Source: Tetrapyrgos nigripes (lineage: Eukaryota > Basidiomycota > Agaricomycetes > Agaricales > Campanellaceae). Taken from it: DNA of 64,000 nt. Location of the stretch: contig JAACJM010000026.1 in NCBI GenBank assembly GCA_013368315.1, positions 372,001 through 436,000 of the forward strand. Direction: 5' to 3'. Positions 44,312 to 56,159 of the stretch are shown here, one piece after another. A program made the translations under genes and the position numbers. Position 1 is the first letter of the stretch. Every line of letters starts with the position of its first letter. The notes under the pieces were generated by a model, which worked only from the letters and a program-made list of their open reading frames with translations, was not told the origin of the DNA and did no database searches.

Positions 44312-44497
44312 TTAGATTATGGACACACAGCGTCTCAAGAATATTTGCATCCTTAATTTTACATATAGTACTACTAGTACATTATGCAGTTCATTTAATA
44401 AGAAGGAGTGTTATGTCTGGCTAGGGGTTAGACAAATATGGATCAACAATTTGAATTTTTGGCTGTCAAATTTTTGGGTAGAATCTGCCAGTCTCGA

Positions 44498-47400
44498 ATG
44501 GCTGCTACCACTCTTCCTCTCTTTTGGAATCTCTCTTCGGCATCCAAAGAGGAACGCATAGATGCATCAGTAAAATTGGTTTCGACTCTGGAACATTTCC
44601 AAAGCCAGTTCGAACCCTCAAGTCCTGAAGAGGACGAAGACTCCCCCAAGCTAGACGCGTTGGATACTCTCAATGCTCAAGATGTCTCATATTCAGTCCG
44701 CAGGTTGATTAGAGGGCTTGCCAGTTCACGAGAGAGTAGTCGACTCGGGTTTTCCGTCGCATTGACTGAGGTAAGTGCTTCAACACTCCTCACAACATTT
44801 CAAGCTCACACACTTCCAGCTGCTATCCCGAATAGACACCATCACTTGTCCCCAGATAACTTCCCTTATATTAGATGCTTCAAAATCACAAGGTTCAATG
44901 ACCGGACAGGAAGAACGCGACATATTGTTTGCTCGTTTATTCGGAATGAACGCAATCATACAGTCTGGTTTACTTGTGCGAACCAAACCGTTACCTACGT
45001 CTGCATCATCCGCCACCCATGCTTCTTCTCTTGCTGGCTTCGAACAAATTGTGTCGGAACTTTTGGCTTTGGGGGAGAAAAAATCATGGCTTCGGGAAAG
45101 TGCTTGGTGGACATTGTGTTTGGCGACAGATTCTGTGAAGGATTCGGAGGTATCGTGGAAGGATGAGGCTTTGAGATATATTCTCCAACGTGCGTTCGTC
45201 GATGACAAGCTTTGGTCTCCAGAAAAGGTCGCGATCACACTCAAGTTGAAAAATCTGTTGCCCGAAGAAGATTGGCGCAGTCTACTGTCGCCCACTTTCA
45301 AAAATTCTGATATTTGCAGCAACGCCAATCTCAAAACCCTTGCTTCCATCTTGAAGGTAAATAGTCGGCTAATCAGCGACGATTTTCGACTCATCAATTA
45401 CTTGCAGGATGCCCCTACGGAGAATGAAGCATTCAAAAGCACGAACGTGCATTACAAACCTCAGGTTCACTTTGCCTGGGATGTATTATTAGAATACCTA
45501 CTACTCTCAAGCCCGAATTCCGATACTCAGAAAGGTACTTTTGTCGAGTTTTTCCGTGTGGTCGTGGATGGTGTGTGTCGTTTTTATCACATAGCTGTCT
45601 TTGGTCTCAATCTCGATGCAGAATCACTATTTTCCGCGACGTCCTCTCCCGAGAGGAAGTATTGGGGCTTCCAAGTGTTCGAGAAAGCTCTATCTCGTGT
45701 ATCAGAGAGAGATCTTCCGATGCTCTTTACTAAAAACTTCATGCGAACGTGGATCAACCACTTGTCCAACCGAGACAGGTACCTTCACAAAGCGGCGAAG
45801 CAGGCGGTAAGTGTGATCCGCAGAAAGCTGATTTACTCTAACAACATGGTTACTAGGCCACTGAAGTCCAGAAATTTGCACAAAGCAACCCAAATTTTGG
45901 ATTCAGCCTTGTTCTTCAGCTTACCGGTGTCAATGGGAATCAACAATTCGACAAGCTGACAAGAACAAAAACTGTAGAATCTCTGCTGATTTCGATGGGA
46001 ACGGAGGATATCAGACAATATGTTGAGCATGTATTGAAGGAGGCAAATGATCCAGAGTGTGTTCTGTTGAGCTTGATTTCTATATTTACAGCTGATTTGA
46101 TTTTAGAACTGATGTGCAGTCCATCAATACTCGAAGAACATGGATCATCGACCAGTTTTCTGCCTTGATCCGGAACGGTTCTATCAAAAAGAGCGATGAG
46201 TGGGTTGAACTGGTGCTTGATTGGCTGGTGGTGAACGGGTGTTTTTTTGATGAAGAAGAAGAGCGAGAAGAGTACAATTGTCGCTGTAAGCACATGCATG
46301 GCTTTCTCTTATTGTGAAGCTCAAGAAAACTGTACAGCTGCGAGACATACCCAAACCTACCTTTTCCGACGAGCTCCGGCAAACCTGTCGAGAACGCCTT
46401 CTCGTATGTCTGGCTGACCTTACTAGTCAGACCGTAGCGGTACAAGGCTAGTTCACAGCTAATGGGTCTTGGCGACACGCTGATTTCGGTGTCTAATACT
46501 AGGTGATTCAAAAACCAAGCTACCAGGAGCAGCTTCGGATGGGCAATTTTGGATCTCGAAAGTTTTGGCTACCATTGACCAACTAAAAAACGACAGCAAG
46601 CATGCATCTTTCATATCAGAAATGGATGAAGAAGATGAAGTTGCACGATTGAAGGCTAAAGAGGTTTTAGGAAAGTTGAGAACGGTATGTCATATCTCAC
46701 TCAAATCAGTCAAATATCTCATTGGTCTCAGGTATCTGGTGACAATAAAGATGCGGCCAAGGGATCAGAACTTCTTCTTTCGACCTTACTACTCGAAAGC
46801 TATTGCTCCGAAGACTCTTCGGCGTCTGTAGAAAATGTGCAGACGTGTGTCGAAGCCTGCACACGCATGTTCCTCGGGAAGTCAAAGAAGAAGGGCAGAA
46901 AATCCGACATCGCAGAGAGCTCAGAAGATGTTCCCGAGCCTGTCGATATGCTGGTCGACATCATCATTGGCTTCATGGAGAAATCTACCGCATATCTGCG
47001 GACTATCGGAAAGCATGTGTTTTCGTCATTGTGTGGTGCAGCGAAGGACAGTACCATTGAGTTGATTCTTACAGTTTGTGTTTTATTTTTTCCTGCTCGA
47101 TAATGTGCTAACGCCTGTCCAGCAACTGGAAAATAGAGATCCAACTGTCGAGGACAACGAGAACGATGACGCCGCCTCTATTGAAGATGGCGAAGAGGAC
47201 GAGGAAGGAGTGAATGATGACTCCTCCGAAAGCGACGATGATGACGAGGACGACGAGGACGACGACAGTGATGAAGAGCCTGATGAAGAGTTGCGCAACA
47301 AAATCATGGAAGCTCTTGCCGTCAATGGTATTGAGGCTGCAGAGGACGATGACAGCGATGAGGATGTCATGGATGATGAACAAATGATGGCGATTGACGA

Positions 47401-48528
47401 GCAACTCGCAGAGGTATTCCGGTCGAGGATGAACGAAAGAAAGAACACAAAAGGTTTGTTACTTCCCCTTGTTACCATTGTCAATGCTAAATTGAGAATA
47501 CCGGTCTTATAGACGTCGATGCTCAACGCGCAGCTACGCATTTCAAAAATCGGGTACTGGACCTCGTCGATATCTTTCTCAAAAGACAGACTACAAATCC
47601 TGGTGTTATTCGGTTCATTCTTCCACTTGTCGACCTCATGACGAAATCGTCCTCGGATGAAAAGCAATTGTCCGAGAAGGCGCAAGGCATACTGAGGTCA
47701 CGCATAGGCAAACTCAAAGAAGTTATATCTTCTGGAGATAAAGATGAGATCGTGTCTGTCCTGGAATTCGTTCATACACGGGCACGAAACGTCCACTCTG
47801 CGGACCACCTGTCTACCCTCAGCGATTGTAGCATATACCTTTCGCTCCAATTGCTACATCTCGGGCAACAAGATTCTGTGCTCGGGATATACCGACTGTC
47901 GCTTGCGGACTTCATGACACGGAAGAATTCGTCTCTTCATGTATCCTTCTTCCAATCCTTCATTCGTCGGCATCGCACGAGTGCCTGGGGTCTAAGAAAC
48001 GACCTCATAGAACTGTCCAGAAAAGCAATCAATGCATATAGACGATGCCAAGTGTACCAATTATTCCAGGATCTCATTTCACAGCCTCCCTCTGATGTGA
48101 GTTTCTTTGATGTTGACCGCGGCATGCTCTGACTGACGTATTTGCAGATTGACCAGAAGGAGATGGCACAGTTCATGAAACAGTTACGGCGCACCCTGCA
48201 TGATGCAATCTCCTCGAGCTGTGGAGACGACGAGATATTCAACGCCTCTCAGATGAGGGATGTATTCAAAGTGGCTATCCACGGTGCTCGTCAGACCCAG
48301 AAATTACTACCGAATATGGTTGAAGAAATTTGGGAACCTGCCATCTGGAATGACTTGTCAAATCGGCTGTCTTCACTGACTCGCTACAAGGGTGCAGTGC
48401 AAATGTGCAAACAACTCATACAGCTGTCCAGTCCACCCAAAACAGAGGTTTCGAAGAGGAAAGCCGCGTTGATTGAGGGCAAGAAGGAGGATAAGCAAAA
48501 GAAACGAAAAAAAGTTGTTCATGAGTAG
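44498..48528 (+). CDS. POL5: DNA polymerase phi / Myb-binding protein 1A family, Pol5
   Basis: Nucleolar HEAT-repeat protein needed for rRNA synthesis and ribosome assembly, not an active polymerase. Twelve exons: 44498-44770, 44820-45356, 45408-45570, 45622-45806, 45857-46056, 46107-46285, 46345-46446, 46503-46684, 46732-47073, 47123-47453, 47513-48096 and 48148-48528, giving 1,152 residues. It starts MAATTLPLFWNLSSASKEER, contains WGFQVFEKALSRV, FTKNFMRTWINHLSNRDR, a long Asp/Glu tract (residues about 710-760), DEQLAEVFRSRMNERKN, and a Lys-rich nuclear signal at the end. An in-frame upstream Met at 44438 would add 20 residues. The exon 7 donor is either GC at 46447 or GT at 46427. Confidence 0.87.
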
Positions 48529-48555
48529 ATGCAGTTGTATACATTTCCTAGGGAT

Positions 48556-51500
48556 CTACAGACGAATTGATTGCACGGTGTCTCGAAACTTGTTCAGCGT
48601 AGACGGGTCAGTCCTCCCACCGAGCAGTTGTCCAAAGAGCTTCATGGATTTGTGCGCACTAAGCGTGTTCAGCAGTCAGTAAATTTTGAGCGTTGATGTT
48701 GCGCATGATGCATTACCTATTGCGAGCTATCCGTTTCCCCACTCCCTCCTGCATTTGCAATGCCTTTCGAGAAGCCACCGATAACAAATCCTCTGGCAAT
48801 CCAGCAAGACGACCACACTCAATGCCAAATGACTCTGCCAGAGTAAACTGCACATGAGGCATCATCAATCCATCAAAGTATGGAATACATACCAGTTGCG
48901 ATGCCAGGGGTGAGACGATAAAGAAAAGTGATTTCACGAGTGCCATTAATACGAGTATCAGTCACATAACCCATATGAACATTCTGAACTTGGGCGGGAA
49001 AACGTTTTTCGATGGCTTGGGCGACACTGGGATAATGCGTTATAAACAAGGTCTTACAAGCTGTTGTCTGCACTAGATGGTGCAAGACTGCGCTCGCGAT
49101 TGCCATCTTCATTTAGAAGCACAGATGTCAATCGGAGGACGGGTGGAAAGATCTATTCACTCACTCCGTCGAAAGTAGATGTTCCTCGGCCAAGTTCATC
49201 CAAGATGACTAGGCTCCTTGGCGACGCAGAACGGAGGATTTCCTTCGTCTCAAGCATCTCAATCATGAAGGTGCTTCTTCCGCGAGCCAAATCATCCGAG
49301 GCTGACAGAGCTTCGTCACCACGAATGCCGAAGAGAGACAAAAAGACGACATACCACCCATTCTAGTCATAATCGAGTCCAATATTCCAATCCTAACCGA
49401 AGACGCTGGTACATAAGAGCCTACCTGCGCCATTATGGCTATAAGGGCCATCATTCTAACTGCAGAACTTTTGCTGTTGAAAAGTTAAACTTTATAAGTG
49501 AATTGCGATACAACCGAGGCTCACCCGCCCATGTTGGGACCAGTAATTATTTTGCTCTTCGCCTCTCCATCTATGCCCATACGAATAGTATTCGGGATGA
49601 AGGGTTCAGATCTCAGGACTTCAATCATAGGATGTCGGCCACCTATTATCTCCAATTCATCGCTGTCACTAAGGACCGGCCGAACGTAAGTTGGTGAATG
49701 CTACAATTTTCCTCAGTTGCTATGCTGTGAAAACAAAGGGCAACATGTACGTACCTGTAGTGCGACTTGAGCTAGACTCATTAGACAATCTGCGACAGCC
49801 AATTTCTCGACCACATTCCGAAGTATACCGTAATGCTTGGTGGCTATCTCGTCCAAGAATGAACGAAACGCAAGGTTAGCTTCGGACTGTAATCAAAGGT
49901 GGTAAGTCCAATAGCTTTGGAATAGACGAAAGCAGATACATCAAGCATCTCCTGGAGCTGTGCTCGTTCTTCTAACTTCTTCAACACTTCTGGTGATCGG
50001 TATCGAGCATAATGTGATGTTCTAGTCAATCCATGACCCTACTGATGTCAAGTGCAAAAGGTGAACAAACTTGGATACGAGAGGCCAGGACGGTGGGATG
50101 GGCCTATTTTCCTTCCGTTTGACCTCAATCAGATACTAAGAAAGAAAGGGATTTGATCAGAATCCAAAGTCATGTATAAGCACACTCAGAACACCTCTTC
50201 GTTTGCCACGGTCTTCCATTGAAGAGACGGCATCTTCAGAAGTTTTCGGACTAGACGGGCAAGCTATGAGATTGACCGTAGATTGAACTTCGGTATAGCG
50301 TACTTGAACCAAGCTCATCCTGTAACTCCACCTCTATCGTCCGGAGTACCTATACCTTTCTCAACAAATGAAGATATGCTGGTAGAAAATCGAATCTCAC
50401 CATGGCAGTTTCTTCTACTTTGGGATATTTGTCGGGATCAGTCCATAGATCCGTTTTGTTTCCCTCCAGGGCTTCTTTAGTGCGAATAGCGCCGGCTACT
50501 TCCTGAATAGTAGATAGAAGGGTAGGGAGGACGAAGATGATCTCGTTCAACAGACGAGAGCGAAAACCGACCGCGGAAATGTCAATGAAAGGTTTGAAAG
50601 CCTTTGCCACTTTATCGAAGGCAGCTATAAGAGTAGCCAATTCTTTGGGGGTGCACTGCGGCCGTCACTTTTCTTTAGTTGACCCGCAGATAATAAGAAA
50701 AACTACTTTACCTGATAGTATTGTATCCTGCACAGGCCCCTTGCCAAATCAGGCAGCTTCCTGAGTATTTGGCGGAGGGCCACTAGATTCTCTGCAGAAC
50801 TTGAAATGATTTCCTCTACGGCATCGGTCCGCTCTTGAAGCGCACTGGAAATGGCGGAAAATAAGATAATCAATCATCCAAGCCAGGTTTTCCGTCAACT
50901 CACTTTCTGTCCACCAGCGGTTGGCCAATCCAACGTCTCAAAAGCCGTGCGCCGAATTTCGTCTGTGTTTGATTCAGGATAGAAAACAAAGTACCCCGAC
51001 TGGATCCATCTGTCTCATTCTGGAATATCTCCAAGTTGGTCAAGGTATTGGCAGCAAGAACCATATGAGATCGTGTAGTAAATTTGGTGAAGAATTTCGT
51101 TTCCATGAGTACTTCGGCGAGGTTGAAAGTTGATAGATGTTTGATTGTGTGTGCCAAGGCGACGACAACTCGTCGAGGGAATCCAGAGATATCAGCCAAG
51201 AATTCGCCTGCAGCACACCTCAATACAGTTTTATCTGCAAGAAAGTAAGGGCAAACCTGATTTCTCGCTCTTATTGGTGTAATATTTGGAAACGAAGGAA
51301 AATGCAGTACTGTAAGACATCAATTCAGTGAAAGTCTCTGACCGAATTTTACCACCGTTGGCAAACGATCTACGTGCAAGGTTATGGTCAACTGGAGGAA
51401 AGGTGAATACATAGACCACGCACTGCATAGCATAGGAAAGCATTCTCTCAGTGGGTTTTGTGAGTCCATTTCGTAGTGACAACAGTTCAGACGGCTTGAG

Positions 51501-52818
51501 GTGCGTTATTCGTGTCTTTGGGGAGAATGGTCACTTCATAGTGCAGAACGAGTACGGAAAGCTTACTTCAAGCTCAAGTCGCATGGAAGTGTCTGGATGT
51601 ATGTGAGTGGTCAAGACTTTAATCCAGGAAGACACCCACCGGTAAAATCGTCCCAAATCACATCTCCCGTACTGGGGCAAATGCTGACCATTCCTATGTT
51701 TACATCCTTTTCGTTGCCCGTTGACTTCACATCTTCTACTATGCACAAAAATGAAGGAAGGGTAGAAGTTTGCCTTTCGTCTATAGAATCCATCTCGTCG
51801 ACAAAACTATAGAGGAAGATGTAAAAAGAATCATGGAGGGGATAGAATGCCCTTACGTTGCGGCGGTATAAAGATGAGTCAACTTTCGTTCAAAGACTGC
51901 GTTCCGATTCTCGCTGATTTTCTTAAGGGCAGCAGTTTCTACCTGGTTCACGATGCCTACTCTGTGGCCACGAGATAGCAAACTATAGTCACACATGTAA
52001 GTTACGAGCAAGGATAAAAACGAACAGACTGACTTCTTCAAATGAATGTCTCGCCTTTCACAAGGGATAGAAGCCACCAGGAAATTGCGGTCTGGATAGC
52101 AAACCATTCCAAGCTCTGAGGCTGCTACCTGAGAAAATTGTAAATATAGCACAAGAAAAGCAGGTAGACTGCGAATGTGACCTTTGCGTCCTCCCCAAAG
52201 AATCTATATTTATATCCGACTTCCACCATGAGCAAGGTTCCTGGATTTTCTTTCTTGAGTTGAACGATCTAGTAGTTCATTTGAGTGAATATGCAAGAGA
52301 AAACATGTAAAACTGAGGAAGGATACCTGTTTCTCGAGGGGAGTATACGTTTGACCGCTGGGGCCCACTTCCTCTGCTTTCTTAGATTTGCCTGCTCTTT
52401 GCTTTCCCTTGTTCGGGATAGAGAACATCTCGTTCAGTTTTCTGAGCTCGTGGTCAGGTTCGTCATCGGACTGAGTTGCCTCGCCTTCGAAGCCAGAAGA
52501 TGGGCTGGGAGTCGTGGTACGGCGTTTACTGAGGAAGATACTATTCTCCAAAAGTAACTTCTTCTTGAAAGCTTCATGCCTGGCGATCTTGGATGCCGTT
52601 TCAGTTGCACTGGCTTGTGGCTTTGGTGAAGGATTCGAAGCGTCGAATCGCCACTGTTCTGCTTTGCTGGGGCTATAGCATGTTTCCTGCCTTGACTTCT
52701 TGGTAGGTGGCTCGTCTCCGGTGAGGTCTATGACATCCTTTCCACGTTTCTTGGGACTAGAAGAAGACGAAGAAGGCGAACTAAAATATTGAGAGATTCG
52801 CGACTGTGAAGGTGACAT
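48556..52818 (-). CDS. MSH3: DNA mismatch repair protein Msh3 (MutS homologue)
   Basis: Forms MutS-beta with Msh2 and repairs insertion/deletion loops. It starts [14 protein letters not shown] at 52818; residues 5-12, QSRISQYF, make a PCNA-interacting PIP box. Then come a basic, disordered leader, the mismatch-binding domain ([56 protein letters not shown]), the lever ([30 protein letters not shown]), and the ATPase with Walker [12 protein letters not shown] split by an intron, TFMIEMLE, Walker [17 protein letters not shown] and TLFITHYPS. It ends [12 protein letters not shown] at 48556. Many introns of about 50 bases; not all borders were fixed. Shares a 72-base promoter with ATP12. Confidence 0.92.
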
Positions 52819-52890
52819 GGAAGACGCGCTGAATCAGGTGATCCGTGCCTCGCGTCTTTCCTCTCTACCCTTGCTGCACATCCGAATTTT

Positions 52891-53965
52891 ATGTTTAGAC
52901 GTCTCCTCCAAAGTCCACATCCGAGACTTCCTGTTCGCTGGAATTCCACCGCTGTCCATGAAGGCACACCTGTCACTAGCACAAATCGTAAAACACTCTT
53001 CTCTCATTCTCGCGACGTGTCATAACTTTTGCGTATAGGTGCTGAAGCAACACTGAAGCGTTTCTGGAAGACAGTAGGCGTAGAGAAACGGAATGACGGT
53101 TATGTTGTTACTCTGGACAAGCGTGCACTCAAAACACCTTCTGGGAACACACTACTACTACCTCAAAATAAGCAGCTTGTCGCGACCTTGGTTGCAACGG
53201 AATGGGAGAATCAAGAAACTCTTCTGAAGCCGCATGCTTTGCCAATGGTGAGTTGTCGTATCTTTGCTCCACGAACTGCTCATGACGTGGACTAGACATC
53301 TATTGTTTCTAGAGCGATAGACACCCTTGCAGAGGAAAAATCACGAGGGGAAGTACGCAAGTCGTTACTGGAATACTTAGACACGGATACTATATGGTAC
53401 GTCCATATTCCCATTGATCGCAATTTGTCATAGCTCATGCTTAGTCAAGTTTTTACCAAGATTACCCTCCGCCTCTGGTAGATTTACAGACGAAATACTG
53501 GGATCCACTCTTGTCATGGGCTCGCACGACTTTTGATATTGAAATCAACGCCTTTACTTCAATCCTTGGTAACAGTCAACCGGAAGAGACCAAAGAAAAG
53601 CTATCCAAGGTTCTAGCAGAGTTCAGTCATTGGGAGATGGCAGGTACGCTACTTTTCGTTTGCAACTAACGTACCGCCTTCATCTTGACTTTCAGCGATG
53701 GAACGTGCTACATACGCGACCAAGTCGCTCATTGTAGCGCTGGCCCTTGTCAAGCGGTATATAACAGTCGAGGAAGCGTCTATGGCAGCTCGGGTTGAGG
53801 TACACAGCCAAATAGAACGGTGGGGCGAAGTGGAAGATAGTGAGTACTTGATGATACTCAATGACAATATGTTTTCATTGATGACTGTGCCCAGCCCATG
53901 ACGTGGATTTCCATGATATTCGCAGACAATTGGGAAGCGCCATTTGCTTGTTGTCCCATGCATAG
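52891..53965 (+). CDS. ATP12: ATP synthase F1 assembly chaperone Atp12
   Basis: Mitochondrial chaperone that binds the F1 alpha subunit. Exons are 52891-52987, 53039-53247, 53296-53396, 53450-53643, 53696-53839 and 53895-53965, giving 271 residues. The N-terminus MFRRLLQSPHPRLPVRWNST is a typical matrix-targeting sequence. The family core reads LKRFWKTVGVEKRNDGYVVT, LDKRALKTPSGNTLLLP, VATEWENQETLLKPHALPMT, YLDTDTICFYQ, and C-terminal ERATYATKSLIVALALV. The upstream neighbour MSH3 starts 72 bases away on the other strand. Confidence 0.93.
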
Positions 53966-54212
53966 ACCGTGCACTGGAGCCAGGCAAAATTAGAACTCTA
54001 GACCTTTTAATATACAAAGTTTGTCTTGCGACAGCAGAAAAAAGTCCATGTTATTCGGCAGTACAGTCAACGGTAACCCAATTCACATCATCAGGAGGTG
54101 TACGACAGAACGAATCGCAGATTCATGATAGTAGTGATTACAGTTAGAAAGAGTAGAGAAGAGTGTACACTTAAAAGTTGAAGGAGTGGCGAGGGTAAGG
54201 TTGGTGATTGCA

Positions 54213-55071
54213 TCAGTTCTTGTCAGAGTTCTCTTCAATGGGAGTCTTCTCGTCGTCAACAAAGTACTGGGGAGGCGCAACGAAGATTTCTTCGGCGTCG
54301 TACTGGTTTGGAACAGCAATGTATTCGTTGTCGTCTTCCGAGTTACCCCTGATGGCACGGTACGAAACGACGACGAGAACCCACATCATTCGGAGGAGAA
54401 CTCCTAGACCACAGCCTGTAATCATGATCAATCAATCATCAATAAGAGAACGGGTGAATACAACGCACCCAGAACGAAAGCTATGGCACGGCCCTCCCAA
54501 GGGCCTAGAGTCATCAGAGCAACATGGAGCCGCCTAAGGAAGGACTCGCGATGAAGCCTGTGATGGAACATTGGACCATGACCATGATGATGATGATGGA
54601 CTCTGACCGGGTGGGCAAATTCGACCTTTTCACCACCCCTAGTCTTCCCCTCTGCTCCAATTAGCTCGACTGCAACGGGAGGAGTTCCTATGAAAGGCAT
54701 GATACGGATGGCACCGCCGTGAAGTTGCCCATCTTTGCTCTTGAATTTCGTTTCAATGATAGGCAGGCCGAGTGCTTGCCTGAAAGTGTTGGAGAATTCG
54801 ATAGCTTTCTGGTGGAAGCGAGAGCAACCGCGGCGGTTGTCTACTGTATGATTGGCGCTTGACTCAGCGTGGAGTACTGGGCCAATAGATCCCATGGCAT
54901 GGCCAAAGCGGAGGTTTGGACTGTTCTCTTGACCACTGGAGACCAAAACTACACGCATCGGCGTGGCGCTGACTGTAGACTCAGTGAGACAGACTGATAA
55001 CTAGATGAGAAGCTGAATGGCGCACCAAACGCAGCACCAGCCACAAGACAAGATAGAACAGAGAATTTCAT
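54213..55071 (-). CDS. Secretory-pathway single-span membrane protein, unknown
   Basis: Exons are 55026-55071, 54469-54972 and 54213-54415, giving 250 residues. The first exon plus the splice gives MKFSVLSCLVAGAAFVSATP, a signal peptide with a likely VSA cleavage site. The lumenal part has MRVVLVSSGQENSPNLRFGH, one NHT glycosylation sequon and a His-rich stretch HHHHHGHGPMFHHRLHR. A C-terminal transmembrane helix (LGCGLGVLLRMMWVLVVVSY) precedes an acidic cytosolic tail. I recognise it only as a type found in mushroom-forming fungi; metal binding by the His stretch is a guess. Confidence 0.65.
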
Positions 55072-55221
55072 AAAGTGTGAGATAGCTAAGATGGAGGTTA
55101 GGTTGTTGGCAGGAAGAAAGAAGAGGACATACAAGGTTTATAAGATGGAGATAGACTGAGACTTGTGCGCAGTCGCTATCACCACTTGCTTACACATATA
55201 CATATCACGCTTTATTATTAA

Positions 55222-56066
55222 TTAATTACTACTGAAAATTTGACAAACCTCTGCCAGATTACACACTCTACTGTACTCGTTCGCTGCAGAACTAGGCAAC
55301 ATCGAGACAAAATCCATCAGATTATGGGTCACACCAGAATCTTGAGCCCTTTTACCACAAAGAAAAGGATAAGCTGGAGGCTCTTGGCCGGAGTTTATCT
55401 GGCAAGATCGTTCAAATGAGTCCATATAGTACTGATCGCACTCCTCACCATATGAGATCTATCAGAGGCAAAATTTTCAATGTAAACCAATGCGGGAACG
55501 ACTCGAAAAAGGCTTTATAAAACATTTTGAATGCATCGCGAATGGTATACATGTTCTAAATCACCTCTGGAACTGCGCAGGTACTAGATCGAGCACAAAT
55601 GTTCGCGCAAAGTACTCTGGGACAATGTCAACGTCACCACGACCAGCACATCTTCAGCATTACCTGTCCAGGAAACCGGTGCTGCAAGAGTTTCGATTTC
55701 GGAAACCGGTAGTCTGTCGAAGTCATATACCCAGCTGATCGACTCGGCCGAGTGAAGAACTTTAGGGCACAGAACAAGAATGACATGGTAATCCCAAATA
55801 ACAGGTGAATTTTCATTCCTCGAGCGTTTTTGGCTCCAGAGGGCAACCTATATAGCCACAGTCTTTGCATGAGTACAAATTGTCAAAGTCCGGAAAGTGA
55901 CAAAGTCTGTACGCGCCGTCTGGGCTGTGTTGGATATAAAGACCACAAAAGGCTCCCAGAGATCGGACACGTCGGGATCGTTCAGAAAAGCATTGGCAAG
56001 TAGGTAGATATTCTCCTCGCAATAACAAGAGGTGTAGATGCTGTCCTTTGGCGGCACGGGAGGCAT
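55222..56066 (-). CDS. NTAQ1: Protein N-terminal glutamine amidohydrolase (NTAQ1 / WDYHV family)
   Basis: Deamidates N-terminal Gln to Glu for the Arg/N-degron pathway. Exons are 55917-56066, 55664-55847, 55565-55616, 55449-55512 and 55222-55398, giving 208 residues, the family length. The catalytic Cys lies in DSIYTSCYCEENIYLLANAF, the name motif in SPVIWDYHVILVL with the catalytic His, and the third residue in WVYDFDRLP. ENFASDRSHM and EPPAYPFL are the conserved end. The first intron (55848-55916) can only be joined in frame with a GC donor, ACG|GCGCGT, giving FISNTAQTVALWSQK. It is divergent from the BTB gene, 93 bases apart. Confidence 0.87.
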
Positions 56067-56159
56067 TGAGACGATGGTATGCGTGACAGGAGTGACAATT
56101 ATTCGGTTGTTTTGCTACCCTCGCCAACCCCGCTTTTTCACCTTGTTCTTGCTTTTAAA

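Noticed and set aside
47083..47685. 200-codon Ser-rich minus-strand open frame
   Set aside because: Mirror image of the acidic Asp/Glu tract of POL5 on the plus strand.
52817..53038. Plus-strand open frame starting [13 protein letters not shown]
   Set aside because: Overlaps the MSH3 start region and is out of frame with ATP12, whose mitochondrial presequence begins at 52891 in another frame.
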